The notes under the pieces were generated by a model, which searched no databases, had not been told where the DNA came from, and saw nothing but the letters and a program-made list of their open reading frames with translations. A stretch of 41,576 bases of DNA from Comamonadaceae bacterium PBBC2 (GTDB taxonomy: Bacteria; Pseudomonadota; Gammaproteobacteria; Burkholderiales; Burkholderiaceae_C), in assembly GCA_002255935.1 (NCBI GenBank), contig NKIO01000030.1, positions 1 to 41,576 on the forward strand, read 5' to 3'. The translations under genes and the position numbers were made by a program. How positions within the stretch are numbered: position 1 is the first letter of the stretch; every line of letters starts with the position of its first letter. Shown in pieces: positions 6,709 through 16,226 of the stretch.

Positions 6709-7590
6709 TCATTCCGGGTCACGCACCCGCACAAAGCTGGCAAAACGCGGCAAGCCTGAAGGGGTGCGGTCACGGTAGCGGTAGGTCACCCAAGCCCCCA
6801 AGGGCGGTGGGTCACGGCGCAAGGCATCGCTCAAGCCTGCGCCCAGTGCAAAGCGCTGGCCTTGCGCGGTCTCCAGCAGCAAGGCGCCCGTGAGTCCTTG
6901 CAAGCGGCCTTTGCCCAACTCGTAACCCACCACCTGCGCCTCCTCATCGGGCTGGGGCTTGAGTTTGAACAAAGCTTGCGTTCTGCCGGCTTGCCACAGG
7001 GCATCGGCCCGGTGCAAGACCAAGCCTTCGCCGCCTTGATCGATCACCGCTTTCAGTCGGGTCTGCAGCGCGGCAGCATCGGCCACCAGTGCTTGCGCAA
7101 CCGGCATCAACCAAGGCTGCTGGGCTTGTTTCACCGCTTGCATGAGCACATCCACACGCTGAGCAAAGGGCTCTGCACGGCCCCAGGCATCGAACACCAA
7201 GTAGTTCACATCCCGCCATTCAGCGTCTTGTGGCACCGCTTTGCGGACCGCGCCTGAAACGCGGTCGAACTGCCCTCGGGCCATCCACAACTCACCATCG
7301 AGTGGTGTGTTCGGCAAACCGGCCAAGAACCAAGGCGGCGCAACAATCGTTCGACCGCTGCGAAAACGCAGAACCTGCCCATCCCAGACGGCACGCACAC
7401 CATCGAATTTTTCGCTGACCAGATACCCCCGTGGCGATTGCCCCAACGGCCACGCCGATGCCAACTGCACCCGGTCTGAGGTGCTGGCGGCCACAGCGCC
7501 CTCTGGCGCCAACAAGCTGGCGCTGGCGGCCTGCAGCAAAAAGGCGCGCCTGGTCAGGGCTGACGCCCGTGGTGAACGGAATTTGGTCAT
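6709..7590 (-). CDS. Exported ATP-dependent DNA ligase (Lig E type)
   Basis: This is a minimal nucleotidyltransferase-plus-OB-fold DNA ligase of 293 residues. Motif I is SEKFDGVR with K61 as the lysine that takes AMP; YLVFDAW (motif III), EGLVLHR (motif IV) and FKLKP (motif V) follow. The N-terminus reads LTRRAFLLQAAS and then a hydrophobic stretch and AVAAS, a twin-arginine (Tat) type signal, so the enzyme probably acts in the periplasm. Lig E proteins are known as small periplasmic ligases linked to DNA uptake or extracellular DNA. The ribosome-binding site AGGGAG (7597-7602) lies inside a perfect inverted repeat (7597-7646). Confidence 0.88.
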   Translation of the reverse strand: MTKFRSPRASALTRRAFLLQAASASLLAPEGAVAASTSDRVQLASAWPLGQSPRGYLVSEKFDGVRAVWDGQVLRFRSGRTIVAPPWFLAGLPNTPLDGELWMARGQFDRVSGAVRKAVPQDAEWRDVNYLVFDAWGRAEPFAQRVDVLMQAVKQAQQPWLMPVAQALVADAAALQTRLKAVIDQGGEGLVLHRADALWQAGRTQALFKLKPQPDEEAQVVGYELGKGRLQGLTGALLLETAQGQRFALGAGLSDALRRDPPPLGAWVTYRYRDRTPSGLPRFASFVRVRDPE

Positions 7591-7646
7591 GCGGGTCTCC
7601 CTGAAGGCGCCGGACTGCGTGGCCCGGGCTTTGTGATTTCAGGGAG
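7591..7646 (-). promoter_or_regulatory. Leader inverted repeat covering the ligase ribosome-binding site
   Basis: On the minus strand CTCCCTGAA (7646-7638) is complementary over 9 bp to TTCAGGGAG (7605-7597). The second arm contains AGGGAG, 6 nt before the ATG. If transcription starts upstream of 7646, the mRNA can fold so that the ribosome-binding site is paired. The GC-rich inner sequence could add stem pairs. This suggests translational control, but the transcript start is unknown. Confidence 0.5.
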
Positions 7647-7689
7647 CCATGATGCGGCGAATCCAACGCCACGGCAAGTGCGTAGCGAC

Positions 7690-8247
7690 TCAGACCAAGA
7701 GGCGCGAACTCTTGGGAACATGTGCCATCAAAAACGCCATCTGGTCACTCAGGATGCGGCGGTTGCGCAAGATGAAATCTTCCCAAAGGCTGGGCACATA
7801 GGGCGTGTATAGCAAAGGCATGTGGGCCTGCTCGGGTGTGCGGCTGCTTTTGCGGTGGTTGCATGAGCGGCAGGCGGTGACCACATTCATCCAATGGTCC
7901 GGCCCTTTTTGCGACAAGGGCACGATGTGTTCTCGGGTCAGCACCGATTCATGGAAATGGCCGCCGCAGTAGGCGCACACATTGCGGTCGCGGACAAAAA
8001 GCTTGGGGTTGGTCAGTCCCGATCGCATGTCAAAAGGGTTGATGCGCGGCACGCCTTGGGTGCCGATGATGCTGTTGACCGCGATGACCGACTGCTCGCC
8101 CGTGACCGCGTTGTGACCGCCGCGAAACACCGCCACCTGGCGGCCTGCCTCCCAGCGCACCTCGTCGGCGGCGTAATGGGTGACCGCTTGCTCCAGCGTG
8201 ATCCACGACTGGGGCAGCCCTTGGGCAGAGAGTTTCAAGACCTTCAC
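7690..8247 (-). CDS. HNH endonuclease family protein
   Basis: This encodes 185 residues with a C-terminal HNH domain. It has the zinc-type pair CAYCG, the core LTREHIVPLSQKG with the catalytic EHI, then NVVTACRSCNHRKSSRTPEQ. Such stand-alone HNH proteins are common in Burkholderiales chromosomes; the target is unknown. I start at the GTG at 8247 because an AGGAG (8254-8258) lies 6 nt upstream; the TTG two codons earlier touches the AGGAG and cannot be used. It is separated by 99 bp from the ligase gene. No methylase gene is nearby, so this is not an obvious restriction system. Confidence 0.85.
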   Translation of the reverse strand: MKVLKLSAQGLPQSWITLEQAVTHYAADEVRWEAGRQVAVFRGGHNAVTGEQSVIAVNSIIGTQGVPRINPFDMRSGLTNPKLFVRDRNVCAYCGGHFHESVLTREHIVPLSQKGPDHWMNVVTACRSCNHRKSSRTPEQAHMPLLYTPYVPSLWEDFILRNRRILSDQMAFLMAHVPKSSRLLV

Positions 8248-8253
8248 ACACAA

Positions 8254-8258
8254 CTCCT
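8254..8258 (-). promoter_or_regulatory. Ribosome-binding site that fixes the HNH gene start
   Basis: AGGAG on the minus strand lies 6 nt before GTG at 8247. A TTG at 8253 would abut it with no spacer. The GTG is therefore the likely start codon. Confidence 0.75.
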
Positions 8259-8306
8259 GACAACAGATGCAAGCACTGAAAAGGATGGGGACTGTCTCGG
8301 TCCTGA

Positions 8307-8331
8307 CAAGCCCGGCACGGGGACGGGCTTG
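8307..8331. repeat. Inverted repeat upstream of ribF
   Basis: CAAGCCCG (8307-8314) and CGGGCTTG (8324-8331) form perfect 8-bp arms with a 9-nt loop in the divergent gap between the HNH gene and ribF. It could be a leader hairpin or binding site. A possible TATACC -10 box lies at 8354-8359, without a convincing -35. I see no FMN-riboswitch sequence. Confidence 0.4.
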
Positions 8332-8428
8332 AGAGGATCGGGCTCAGTCACAATATACCCTCTGAATTTCTCAAAACCATGACAAAAGGCAAAAGCCTCA
8401 AGTCAAGCCCCAACGCCCCACCATCGCC

Positions 8429-9466
8429 ATGAAGGTTTTCCGCGGTTTTCACCACCCCCAGCTGGCCCCTGCCTGCGCGCTGACCATCGGCAACTTCGAT
8501 GGCGTGCACCGTGGCCATCAGGCCATGCTGGCGCTTTTGCGCAGCGAAGCGGCCCACCGGGGCGTGCCCACTTGCGTGATGACCTTCGAGCCCCACCCGC
8601 GCGACTACTTCGCCAAGGCCCTGAACAAGCCCGAACTGGCCCCGGCCCGCATCGCCACCTTGCGCGACAAGCTGCAAGAGCTCGAGCGCTGCGGGGTCGA
8701 TCAGGTGGTGGTAGTGCCCTTCGATGCCGAGCTGGCCAGCCAGTCTCCCGAAGACTTCATCCAGAAGGTGCTGATTCAAGGCTTGGGCGTGCGCTATGTG
8801 CAAGTGGGCGACGACTTCCGCTTTGGCGCCAAGCGTGCGGGCGACTACGCCATGCTCGACGCCGCAGGTCAGCGCCTGGGTTTTGATGTGGCCCGCATGA
8901 ATTCGTATGAAGTGCATGGCCTGCGTGTGTCGAGTTCGGCCGTGCGCGATGCGCTGGGACAAGGCAGCATGCACGACGTGGCCGCCTTGTTGGGCCGCCC
9001 CTACAGCATCAGCGGTCATGTGGTGCATGGGCGCAAGCTCGGACGCGAGCTGGCCGCCACGGCGCAAGGCGCGGGCGACGGCTTTCGCACGCTGAATTTG
9101 CGTTTTTCGCACTGGAAACCAGCCGCCAGCGGGATCTTTGTGGTGCAGGTGCAAGGCCTGGCCGATCAGCCCTTGCGGGGCGTGGCCAATCTGGGCATCC
9201 GCCCCTCCCTGGACCCCACCGACGTCAACGGCGGGCGCGTGCTCTTGGAGACCCACGCCTTCGACTGGCCGGCCCATCTGGGGGCCGAGGGGGGCTACGG
9301 TAAAATCATCCGCGTGGATCTGCTGCACAAACTACACGACGAGCTCAAATACGACGGTCTGGACGCCCTGACAAAAGGCATCGCCCAGGACTGCGACGAC
9401 GCGCACGCGTGGTTTGCCTCGCGCCACAGCGAGACCCACCGCCAGACCACACGCGACCGAATTTGA
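8429..9466 (+). CDS. ribF: Bifunctional riboflavin kinase / FMN adenylyltransferase
   Basis: RibF phosphorylates riboflavin to FMN and adenylates FMN to FAD. The 345 residues show the nucleotidyltransferase motif GNFDGVHRGH at 21-30 and the later SSSAVRDAL, then the C-terminal flavokinase domain (LLGRPYSISGHVVHGRKLGR, about 187-206, and VANLGIRPSLD). The length fits the bifunctional family. The order ribF-ileS-lspA is the conserved proteobacterial arrangement, and the three are probably co-transcribed. The ATG at 8429 follows a weak ribosome-binding site; no better start is visible. Confidence 0.96.
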   Translation: MKVFRGFHHPQLAPACALTIGNFDGVHRGHQAMLALLRSEAAHRGVPTCVMTFEPHPRDYFAKALNKPELAPARIATLRDKLQELERCGVDQVVVVPFDAELASQSPEDFIQKVLIQGLGVRYVQVGDDFRFGAKRAGDYAMLDAAGQRLGFDVARMNSYEVHGLRVSSSAVRDALGQGSMHDVAALLGRPYSISGHVVHGRKLGRELAATAQGAGDGFRTLNLRFSHWKPAASGIFVVQVQGLADQPLRGVANLGIRPSLDPTDVNGGRVLLETHAFDWPAHLGAEGGYGKIIRVDLLHKLHDELKYDGLDALTKGIAQDCDDAHAWFASRHSETHRQTTRDRI

Positions 9467-9569
9467 CGCTCCAGCGTCCTGGCACAGCCTTGCGCCACCC
9501 CTTCGGGCCTTTTGCACAGCCCGCCTTTGCTCCCAGCGGCTTTGATGGCCGCGCCCCCGGATTCCTTTC

Positions 9570-12461
9570 ATGTCTGAACAAAACAACGCCTCCAGCACCG
9601 ATTACCGCGCCACGCTGAACCTGCCGGACACCCCTTTCCCGATGCGCGGCGACCTGCCCAAACGCGAGCCCGGCTGGGTCAAAGACTGGAACGAAGGCGG
9701 CCTGTACAAAAAACTGCGTACTGCCCGCCAAGGTGCACCGCTGTTTGTGCTGCACGACGGCCCGCCTTATGCCAACGGCAAGCTGCACATCGGCCATGCA
9801 CTCAACAAAGTGCTCAAAGACATGATCGTCAAGTCCAAGCAGCTCGCTGGCTTTGACGCGCAATACATCCCCGGCTGGGACTGCCACGGCCTGCCGATCG
9901 AAAACGCGATCGAGAAACTGCACGGCCGCAACCTGAGCCGTGACGACATGCAGGCCAAGAGCCGCGCCTTTGCCACCGAGCAGATCAACCAGCAGCGCGA
10001 AGACTTCAAGCGCCTGGGTGTGCTGGGCGACTGGGAACGCCCTTACCGCACCATGGACTTCGCCAACGAAGCCGGTGAAATCCGCGCCTTCAAGCGCGTG
10101 ATTGAGCGTGGCTTTGTCTACCGTGGTCTCAAGCCCGTTTATTGGTGCTTTGACTGCGGCTCGTCGCTGGCCGAGTTCGAGATCGAATACGCCGACAAAA
10201 AGAGCGACACGCTGGATGTGGCTTTTGAAGCCGACGACAACGCAGCGCTGGCCGCCGCCTTTGGCCTGACCAAGCTGCCTGGCGAGGACAGCAAAAAAGC
10301 CTTTGCCGTGATCTGGACCACCACCGCCTGGACGATTCCTGCCAACCAAGCACTCAACGCCCACCCCGAGCTGGAATACGCCTTGGTGGACACGCCCCGT
10401 GGCGTGCTGCTGCTGGCCGCCAGCCTGGTCGACAAATGCCTGGAGCGCTACAAATTGGAAGGCACCGTGGTCGCCACCGCTGTGGGCGAGAAGTTGCGCG
10501 GCCTGGTGTTCCGCCACCCGCTGCACGACACCGTGACCGCTGAAGAAGGCGGCGCCTACAGCTACCGCCGCACATCGCCACTGTACCTGGCCGACTACGT
10601 CACCGCCACCGACGGCACAGGTCTTGTGCATTCGGCCCCGGCCTATGGCGTGGACGACTTCAACTCTTGCATCGCCAACGGCCTGGCCTACGACGACATC
10701 CTTAACCCCGTGCAAGGCAACGGCGTGTACGCCCCTGAATTGCCTTTCTTTGGCGGCCAGCACATCTGGAAAGCCTGCGCCCGCGTGATCGAAGTGCTGG
10801 GCCAAAGCGACCGCCTGATGTCCACCGTGGAGATCACCCACAGCTACCCGCATTGCTGGCGCCACAAAACCCCCGTCATCTACCGCGCTGCCGCCCAGTG
10901 GTTTGTGCGCATGGACGAGGGCGAGGGCGTGTTCACGAAAGACAAGGCCCCCAAGACCCTGCGCCAGCTGGCGCTGGACGCCATCGACCAAACCCAGTTC
11001 TATCCTGAGAACGGCAAATCGCGTCTGCGCGACATGATCGCCAACCGCCCTGATTGGTGCATCTCGCGCCAGCGCAGCTGGGGTGTGCCCGTGCCCTTCT
11101 TCCTGCACAAGGACAGCGGCGAGCTGCACCCCCGCACCATGGACATCCTGGACCAGGCCGCTGACATCGTCGAAAAAGGCGGCATCGAAGCCTGGAGCCG
11201 CGTCACGGTCGAAGACATCTTGGGTGCAACCGATGCGCCCAGCTACACCAAAAGCACCGACATCTTGGAAGTCTGGTTCGACTCGGGCTCGACCTTCCGC
11301 CATGTGCTGCGCGGCAGCCACAAAGACGCTTACGACCGCGAGCCCTTCCACACCGAAGGTCCTGAGGCCGATTTGTATCTGGAAGGCCATGACCAACACC
11401 GCGGCTGGTTCCACAGCTCGCTGCTGCTGGGCTGCGCGCTCGAAGGCCGTGCGCCTTACAAAGGCCTCTTGACCCACGGCTTTGCCACCGACGGCCAAGG
11501 CCGCAAGATGAGCAAGTCGCTGGGCAACACCGTCGAGCCGCAAACCATCACCTCCAAGATGGGTGCCGAGATCGTGCGCCTGTGGGTGGCCTCAACCGAC
11601 TACTCGGGCGACCTCAACATCGACGACAAAATCCTGGCCCGCGTGATCGATGCCTACCGCCGCATCCGCAACACCTTGCGCTTCTTGCTGGCCAACGTGA
11701 GCGACTTTGATTCCGCGACCGACACGGTGCCCGACGACCAGTTGTTGGAGATCGACCGCTTTGCCTTGGCCCGTGCAGCCCAACTGCAAGCGGACATCCG
11801 CGCCCACTTTGACGCCTACGAATTCCACCCCGTGGTCAGCAAGCTGCAGGTGTACTGCTCGGAAGACCTGGGTGCGTTCTACCTGGACGTGCTCAAAGAC
11901 CGCCTGTACACCACCGCACCCAAATCGCTGGCCCGCCGCAGCGCACAAACCGCGTTGTACCGCATCACCCACGGCATGCTGCGCTGGATGGCACCGTTCC
12001 TGTCCTTCACCGCCGAGGAAGCCTGGAGCAGTTTCGGCAGCTCCGAATCCATCTTCATGGAAACCTTCAGCGACTTTGGCACGGCCGATGACACGTTGCT
12101 GGCCAAATGGAGCCGCATCCGCGAGATCCGCGACTTGGTCAACAAGGACATCGAAGTGGTCCGCACCGCAGGCCAGGTGGGCGCCTCCTTGCAAGCCGAG
12201 ATCACCGTGACCGCCCCTGTGGCCGACCACGCTTTGCTGGCCAGTCTGGGAGCGGACATCAAGTTCGTTTTCATCACCTCCAAAGTGACGCTGCAAGCCG
12301 GCGAAGCCTTGGCGGTGCAAGTGGCGGCCAGTCAGGCCATCAAGTGCGAGCGCTGCTGGCACTACGCCGACGACGTGGGCCACAACGCCGATCACCCCAC
12401 CCTGTGCGGCCGTTGCGTGAGCAACCTGCACGGTGCGGGTGAAACCCGCCTGGTGGCCTGA
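9570..12461 (+). CDS. ileS: Isoleucyl-tRNA synthetase
   Basis: IleS (963 residues) charges tRNA-Ile with isoleucine. It is a class I synthetase with the HIGH motif at 73-76 (after PPYANGKL) and KMSKS at 646-650. The CP1 editing domain lies between them, and a C-terminal zinc-binding region has CERC and CGRC near residues 925-950. Length and layout match the bacterial type with the C-terminal zinc finger. It lies 103 bp after ribF and 24 bp before lspA. Long open frames on the opposite strand are shadows of its codon bias. Confidence 0.98.
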   Translation: MSEQNNASSTDYRATLNLPDTPFPMRGDLPKREPGWVKDWNEGGLYKKLRTARQGAPLFVLHDGPPYANGKLHIGHALNKVLKDMIVKSKQLAGFDAQYIPGWDCHGLPIENAIEKLHGRNLSRDDMQAKSRAFATEQINQQREDFKRLGVLGDWERPYRTMDFANEAGEIRAFKRVIERGFVYRGLKPVYWCFDCGSSLAEFEIEYADKKSDTLDVAFEADDNAALAAAFGLTKLPGEDSKKAFAVIWTTTAWTIPANQALNAHPELEYALVDTPRGVLLLAASLVDKCLERYKLEGTVVATAVGEKLRGLVFRHPLHDTVTAEEGGAYSYRRTSPLYLADYVTATDGTGLVHSAPAYGVDDFNSCIANGLAYDDILNPVQGNGVYAPELPFFGGQHIWKACARVIEVLGQSDRLMSTVEITHSYPHCWRHKTPVIYRAAAQWFVRMDEGEGVFTKDKAPKTLRQLALDAIDQTQFYPENGKSRLRDMIANRPDWCISRQRSWGVPVPFFLHKDSGELHPRTMDILDQAADIVEKGGIEAWSRVTVEDILGATDAPSYTKSTDILEVWFDSGSTFRHVLRGSHKDAYDREPFHTEGPEADLYLEGHDQHRGWFHSSLLLGCALEGRAPYKGLLTHGFATDGQGRKMSKSLGNTVEPQTITSKMGAEIVRLWVASTDYSGDLNIDDKILARVIDAYRRIRNTLRFLLANVSDFDSATDTVPDDQLLEIDRFALARAAQLQADIRAHFDAYEFHPVVSKLQVYCSEDLGAFYLDVLKDRLYTTAPKSLARRSAQTALYRITHGMLRWMAPFLSFTAEEAWSSFGSSESIFMETFSDFGTADDTLLAKWSRIREIRDLVNKDIEVVRTAGQVGASLQAEITVTAPVADHALLASLGADIKFVFITSKVTLQAGEALAVQVAASQAIKCERCWHYADDVGHNADHPTLCGRCVSNLHGAGETRLVA

Positions 12462-12485
12462 TCGGCCTGACTCAGAAAGACCCCG

Positions 12486-12995
12486 ATGGCCAGCTCGAAA
12501 AAATTCGCCAAAAGCGGCTCAGGCCAAGGCTTGGTGGTCTGGCTGGGCATTGCGCTCCTGGTCTTGCTGATCGACCAGTTCACCAAGGTGCTGATCCTGG
12601 GCGCTTTCCAATTGGGCGACAGCTCACCGGTCACCTCGTTTTTCAACCTGGTGCGGGTGCACAACCACGGCGCGGCGTTTTCCTTTTTGGCGGCTGCCGG
12701 CGGCTGGCAGCGCTGGTTCTTCACCGGCATCGGCGTGGTGGCCACCCTGTTCATGCTGTGGATGCTGCGCTCACACGCTGGCCAAACCCTTTTTTGCCTG
12801 GCCATTTCGCTGGTTCTGGGTGGCGCGGTCGGCAATGTGGTGGACCGCCTGCTGCACGGCTATGTGATCGACTTCCTCGACTTCTTCTGGGGTCGCTGGC
12901 ACTTCCCTGCCTTCAACATGGCCGACAGCGCCATCACCCTGGGCGCAGGCCTCTTGATCCTGGACGAGATCTTGCGGGTGCGCCGCGGGCGTTGA
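12486..12995 (+). CDS. lspA: Lipoprotein signal peptidase (signal peptidase II)
   Basis: LspA cleaves the signal peptide of diacylated prolipoproteins in the inner membrane. The 169 residues contain four hydrophobic segments (about 15-35, 74-94, 100-120 and 142-162). The two catalytic aspartates are D120 in GNVVDRL and D147 in [16 protein letters not shown] is the conserved loop before the second membrane segment. Its spacing of 24 bp from ileS supports co-transcription. No pseudogene signs are present. Confidence 0.97.
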   Translation: MASSKKFAKSGSGQGLVVWLGIALLVLLIDQFTKVLILGAFQLGDSSPVTSFFNLVRVHNHGAAFSFLAAAGGWQRWFFTGIGVVATLFMLWMLRSHAGQTLFCLAISLVLGGAVGNVVDRLLHGYVIDFLDFFWGRWHFPAFNMADSAITLGAGLLILDEILRVRRGR

Positions 12996-13105
12996 CCTGG
13001 CACCAATTGCAAAACGAGCATCCGCCATTGCGGGTGACCGATCTGCTGGCGCGAAGCGACGGATGAGGTCATGCGCAAAGGCGGATGCGCCCACCCCAAG
13101 CCAGT

Positions 13106-13124
13106 CTTACCGAACTCAGGTAAG
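13106..13124. repeat. Short inverted repeat before the aminotransferase gene
   Basis: CTTACC (13106-13111) and GGTAAG (13119-13124) are separated by 7 nt, 34 bp before the ATG. It may be an operator or a chance palindrome. I see no other structure in this 163-bp gap that I can assign. Confidence 0.3.
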
Positions 13125-13158
13125 CTCTCGCCCCTGATTGAAAAAAACGGAGACCCCC

Positions 13159-14307
13159 ATGCCCGGCTTGTTGCCCCACATTGACCCTGACGGTCTGCTC
13201 GAATTTTCGGTGGTCTACACCGACCGCGCCCTGAACCACATGTCCAAGCGCTTTGGCGGCGTCATGACCGACATCTCGCGCATGCTCAAAACCGTTTATG
13301 GCGCCCACTCGGTCGCCTTGGTGCCTGGCAGCGGCACTTTTGGCATGGAGTCGGTGGCCCGCCAGTTCGCCACCAACCAACATGTGATGGTGATCCGCAA
13401 CGGCTGGTTCAGCTTCCGCTGGACGCAAATTTTTGACATGGGCCAGATCCCAAAAAGCCACAGCGTGCTCAAGGCCCGCCGGGTGTCAGAAAGCCCACAA
13501 GCGGCCTGGACACCTGCTCCCATCGAAGAAGTCAAAGCCGCCATCGCCGCCGAAAAACCAGCGCTGGTGTTTGCACCGCACGTGGAAACCGCCGCCGGCA
13601 TGATCTTGCCCGACGACTACCTCAAAGGCGTGGCCGATGCAGTGCACGCTGTGGGCGGCCTGTTTGTATTGGACTGCATTGCTTCGGGTGCCATGTGGGT
13701 GGACATGAAAGCCACCGGCGTGGACCTGCTGATCAGTGCCCCGCAAAAGGGCTGGAGCAGCTCGCCGTGCTGCGCCATGGTGATGATGAGCGAGCGCGCC
13801 CGCCAAGCCATTGACGGCACCACCAGCACCACCTTTGCGATGGATCTGAAAAAGTGGCTGCAGGTGATGGAGACTTACGAAAGTGGTGCCCACATGTACC
13901 ACACCACCTTGCCCACCGATGCGCTGCAGCGCCTGCAAGAAGCGATGCTCGAGACCGAAGCCTATGGTTTTGCCAAAGTGCGTGAAGAGCAAATGGCGCT
14001 GGGGCGCCAAGTGCGTGCCTTGCTGCTGGAGCATGGCTTCCCGAGTGTGGCCGCGCCTGGCTTTGAAGCGCCTGGCGTGGTGGTGAGTTACACCACCGAT
14101 CCCGAAATCCAAAGCAGCAAGAAATTCTTGGCCATGGGTTTGCAAACCGCTGCGGGCGTGCCTTTGCAGTGCGACGAACCCGCGGACTTCCGCACCTTCC
14201 GCATGGGCTTGTTTGGCCTGGACAAATGGCACCAAGTGCCACGAACTTTGCAAATCCTGCGCGATGCGCTGGAGACCATCGCCCCCAAGGCCAAGCTGGC
14301 CGCTTGA
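13159..14307 (+). CDS. PLP-dependent class V aminotransferase (alanine-glyoxylate aminotransferase-like)
   Basis: This encodes a 382-residue fold-type I PLP enzyme. The likely Schiff-base lysine is K197 in SAPQKGWS, the PLP-nitrogen aspartate is D172 in VLDCIASG, and the cofactor-phosphate loop is PGSGTFGME at 56-64. The family includes alanine-glyoxylate and serine-glyoxylate aminotransferases; the amino donor and acceptor cannot be read from sequence. The ATG at 13159 has GGAG about 7 nt upstream; a TTG seven codons earlier has none. It stands alone between lspA and gpsA, transcribed toward gpsA. Confidence 0.88.
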   Translation: MPGLLPHIDPDGLLEFSVVYTDRALNHMSKRFGGVMTDISRMLKTVYGAHSVALVPGSGTFGMESVARQFATNQHVMVIRNGWFSFRWTQIFDMGQIPKSHSVLKARRVSESPQAAWTPAPIEEVKAAIAAEKPALVFAPHVETAAGMILPDDYLKGVADAVHAVGGLFVLDCIASGAMWVDMKATGVDLLISAPQKGWSSSPCCAMVMMSERARQAIDGTTSTTFAMDLKKWLQVMETYESGAHMYHTTLPTDALQRLQEAMLETEAYGFAKVREEQMALGRQVRALLLEHGFPSVAAPGFEAPGVVVSYTTDPEIQSSKKFLAMGLQTAAGVPLQCDEPADFRTFRMGLFGLDKWHQVPRTLQILRDALETIAPKAKLAA

Positions 14308-14327
14308 TCCGGGACAAAGAAGGCTTT

Positions 14328-14355
14328 GAGCACGCACCCCAATAGGGGTGTGCTC
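14328..14355. terminator. Possible convergent terminator
   Basis: GAGCA/TGCTC and CACCCC/GGGGTG form an 11-bp stem with a 2-nt bulge and an AATA loop. It lies between the converging aminotransferase and gpsA genes and touches the gpsA stop codon. There is no T-tract, so it is only a candidate. Confidence 0.45.
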
Positions 14356-15352
14356 AGACCGACTCGCCGCGTGGCCCTCGGCCCATGAGCACTTGCACCG
14401 CTTCGCGCGCTTGTAATCGACCATCCAGAAGTGCCACCACAGCTTCGGTGATAGGCATGTCGACATCCAAACTTTGCGCCCGTTGCGCCACAGTGCGGGC
14501 GCTGTAGACGCCTTCGGCCACGTGGCCGAGCGAGTCCACAGCTTGTTGCAAGCTCATGCCTTGCGCCAAGGCCAAGCCCACTTTGCGGTTGCGGCTCAAA
14601 TCGCCCGTGGCCGTCAACACCAAATCGCCCAAGCCCGACAGGCCCATGAAGGTCTCGGCCTTGGCGCCCAAGGCCAGGCCCAAGCGGGTCATTTCGGCCA
14701 GGCCGCGCGTGATGAGCGCGGCGCGGGCATTGAGCCCCAGGTCCAAGCCATCGCACAGTCCGGTGGCAATGGCCAACACGTTTTTGACCGCACCACCGAC
14801 TTCCACGCCCACGATGTCGTCGTTGGCGTACACACGCAGGGCAGAGCCATGGAAAGCGTGCACCAGCGCGTCGCGCACGGCGGCATGGCTGCTCGCGGCC
14901 ACCAAAGCAGTGGGCTGGCTGCGCGCCACTTCCAGGGCAAAGCTGGGGCCACTCAAAGCACCCGCTTGCATGGATGGGGCCACTTGGGCCTGCACTTCGT
15001 GGGGCATGAGGCCGGTGCCGGATTCAAAGCCTTTGCACAGCCAAGCCACGGGGCCGGGCACGGTGTGCAAGGCCTGCAAAGTGCTGCGCAAGCCCGACAT
15101 GGGCGTGGCCACGATGAAGAGGTCTTGGGCCTCGGCTTGTGCCACCAGTGGGGCCAATGCGCCGCTCAGGATGCCAAGCTGGGCAGGTAAATCCACGCCC
15201 GGCAAGTAGCGGGCATTTTGGCCATGGGTGCGCAAGGCCTGGGCTTGCACCTCGTCGCGGGCGTGCAAGCGCACCTCGTGGCCACTCAAGCGGCAAGCGG
15301 CCATGGCCATGGCCGTGCCCCAGGCGCCTGCGCCAATGACCGTGATGCGCAT
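14354..15352 (-). CDS. gpsA: Glycerol-3-phosphate dehydrogenase [NAD(P)+]
   Basis: GpsA reduces dihydroxyacetone phosphate to sn-glycerol 3-phosphate for phospholipid synthesis. The 332 residues begin with the nucleotide-binding [10 protein letters not shown] (7-16), carry LSGPSFA at 133-139, and have the catalytic lysine K190 in [11 protein letters not shown]. It lies 13 bp downstream of secB on the same strand, part of a grxC-secB-gpsA cluster common in betaproteobacteria. ATG at 15352; no strong ribosome-binding site is seen, consistent with coupling to secB. Confidence 0.97.
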   Translation of the reverse strand: MRITVIGAGAWGTAMAMAACRLSGHEVRLHARDEVQAQALRTHGQNARYLPGVDLPAQLGILSGALAPLVAQAEAQDLFIVATPMSGLRSTLQALHTVPGPVAWLCKGFESGTGLMPHEVQAQVAPSMQAGALSGPSFALEVARSQPTALVAASSHAAVRDALVHAFHGSALRVYANDDIVGVEVGGAVKNVLAIATGLCDGLDLGLNARAALITRGLAEMTRLGLALGAKAETFMGLSGLGDLVLTATGDLSRNRKVGLALAQGMSLQQAVDSLGHVAEGVYSARTVAQRAQSLDVDMPITEAVVALLDGRLQAREAVQVLMGRGPRGESV

Positions 15353-15365
15353 GCGCGGCGACCGC

Positions 15366-15827
15366 TTACTGCTGGGTCGCAGCGGCGGCTTGGGCTTGTT
15401 GCTGCTCGTACATGGCCTGGAAGTTGATCTCGGCCAAGTGCACTGGAGGGAAGCCAGCGCGGGTGATCAGATCGGCCACGTTGCCACGCAGGTAGGGGTA
15501 CACAATTTGGGGGCAAGCGATGCCCATGATGGCGCCCATCTGGTCTTCGGGCACATTGCGGATTTCAAAAATGCCGCCTTGCTTGCATTCGGCCAAGAAC
15601 ACGGTCTTGTCGCCGATCTTGGTGTGCACGGTGGCGGTCACGCAAACTTCAAAAACGCCGTCCGCTGCGGGAGTGGCTTCCACACCCAACTGGATGTCCA
15701 CGCTGGGCTGCTGCTGCTCGATCAGGATGGCGGGCGAATTGGGTTGCTCCAGCGAAGCTTCTTTCAGGTACACGCGTTGGATCTGAAAGACGGGGGTGGC
15801 TTCGGGTGTGGTGTTGGTGTCGGTCAT
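15366..15827 (-). CDS. secB: Protein-export chaperone SecB
   Basis: SecB is a cytoplasmic tetrameric chaperone that keeps precursor proteins unfolded and hands them to SecA. The 153 residues carry the family core: [19 protein letters not shown] near the start, then [13 protein letters not shown] and [20 protein letters not shown]. The C-terminal tail is rich in Q and A. The ATG at 15827 has AGGGAG 6 nt upstream. It lies between grxC (126 bp upstream) and gpsA (13 bp downstream). Confidence 0.98.
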   Translation of the reverse strand: MTDTNTTPEATPVFQIQRVYLKEASLEQPNSPAILIEQQQPSVDIQLGVEATPAADGVFEVCVTATVHTKIGDKTVFLAECKQGGIFEIRNVPEDQMGAIMGIACPQIVYPYLRGNVADLITRAGFPPVHLAEINFQAMYEQQQAQAAAATQQ

Positions 15828-15953
15828 GTTGGCTCCCTGTAGGAATGGATCGGGCCGCCCAAATCGGGCTGCCCAAGAAAAGAAAAACAGCGAAATTATC
15901 CGCCATCAGGCCGCCCCCTCAAAAAGGAGGCTGACTGTCAAAGCCCGAGGGGC

Positions 15954-16214
15954 TCAGGCGCCTTGCAGCAAGGGCACCAAACCACCTTTGGCGTCCAGCG
16001 CCATCAGGTCGTCACAGCCGCCCACATGCGTGTCGCCCACGTAGATCTGAGGCACGGTGCGGCGGCCGGTGATTTGCATCATGTGGTCCCGCTGGGCGGG
16101 GTCCAGATCGATGCGGATCTCTTCGATCTGCGCCACACCCTTGGCCTTGAGCACCTGTTTGGCGCGGATGCAATAGGGGCAGACGGCTGTGGTGTACATC
16201 TTGACGGCTTGCAT
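15954..16214 (-). CDS. grxC: Glutaredoxin 3
   Basis: This is a small dithiol glutaredoxin of 86 residues that reduces disulfides using glutathione. The active site is C12-P-Y-C15; the cis-proline loop TVPQIYVG and the glycine pair GGCDD follow in the usual order. The ATG at 16214 has GAGGAAA upstream. It starts 12 bp after the rhodanese gene, and the pair stands before secB as in many Burkholderiales. Confidence 0.95.
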   Translation of the reverse strand: MQAVKMYTTAVCPYCIRAKQVLKAKGVAQIEEIRIDLDPAQRDHMMQITGRRTVPQIYVGDTHVGGCDDLMALDAKGGLVPLLQGA

Positions 16215-16226
16215 GGGGTTTCCTCT

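Noticed and set aside
8248..8253. TTG at 8253 as start of the HNH gene
   Set aside because: It abuts the AGGAG at 8254-8258 with no spacer; the GTG at 8247 has a normal 6-nt spacing.
8301..8428. FMN riboswitch upstream of ribF
   Set aside because: Only an 8-bp inverted repeat is seen; the conserved multi-stem FMN-aptamer sequences are absent.
9345..11543. A 732-codon frame on the minus strand
   Set aside because: It lies antisense to ileS and reflects its codon bias; composition is typical of shadow frames (rich in H, Q, V, G) and no family is recognisable.
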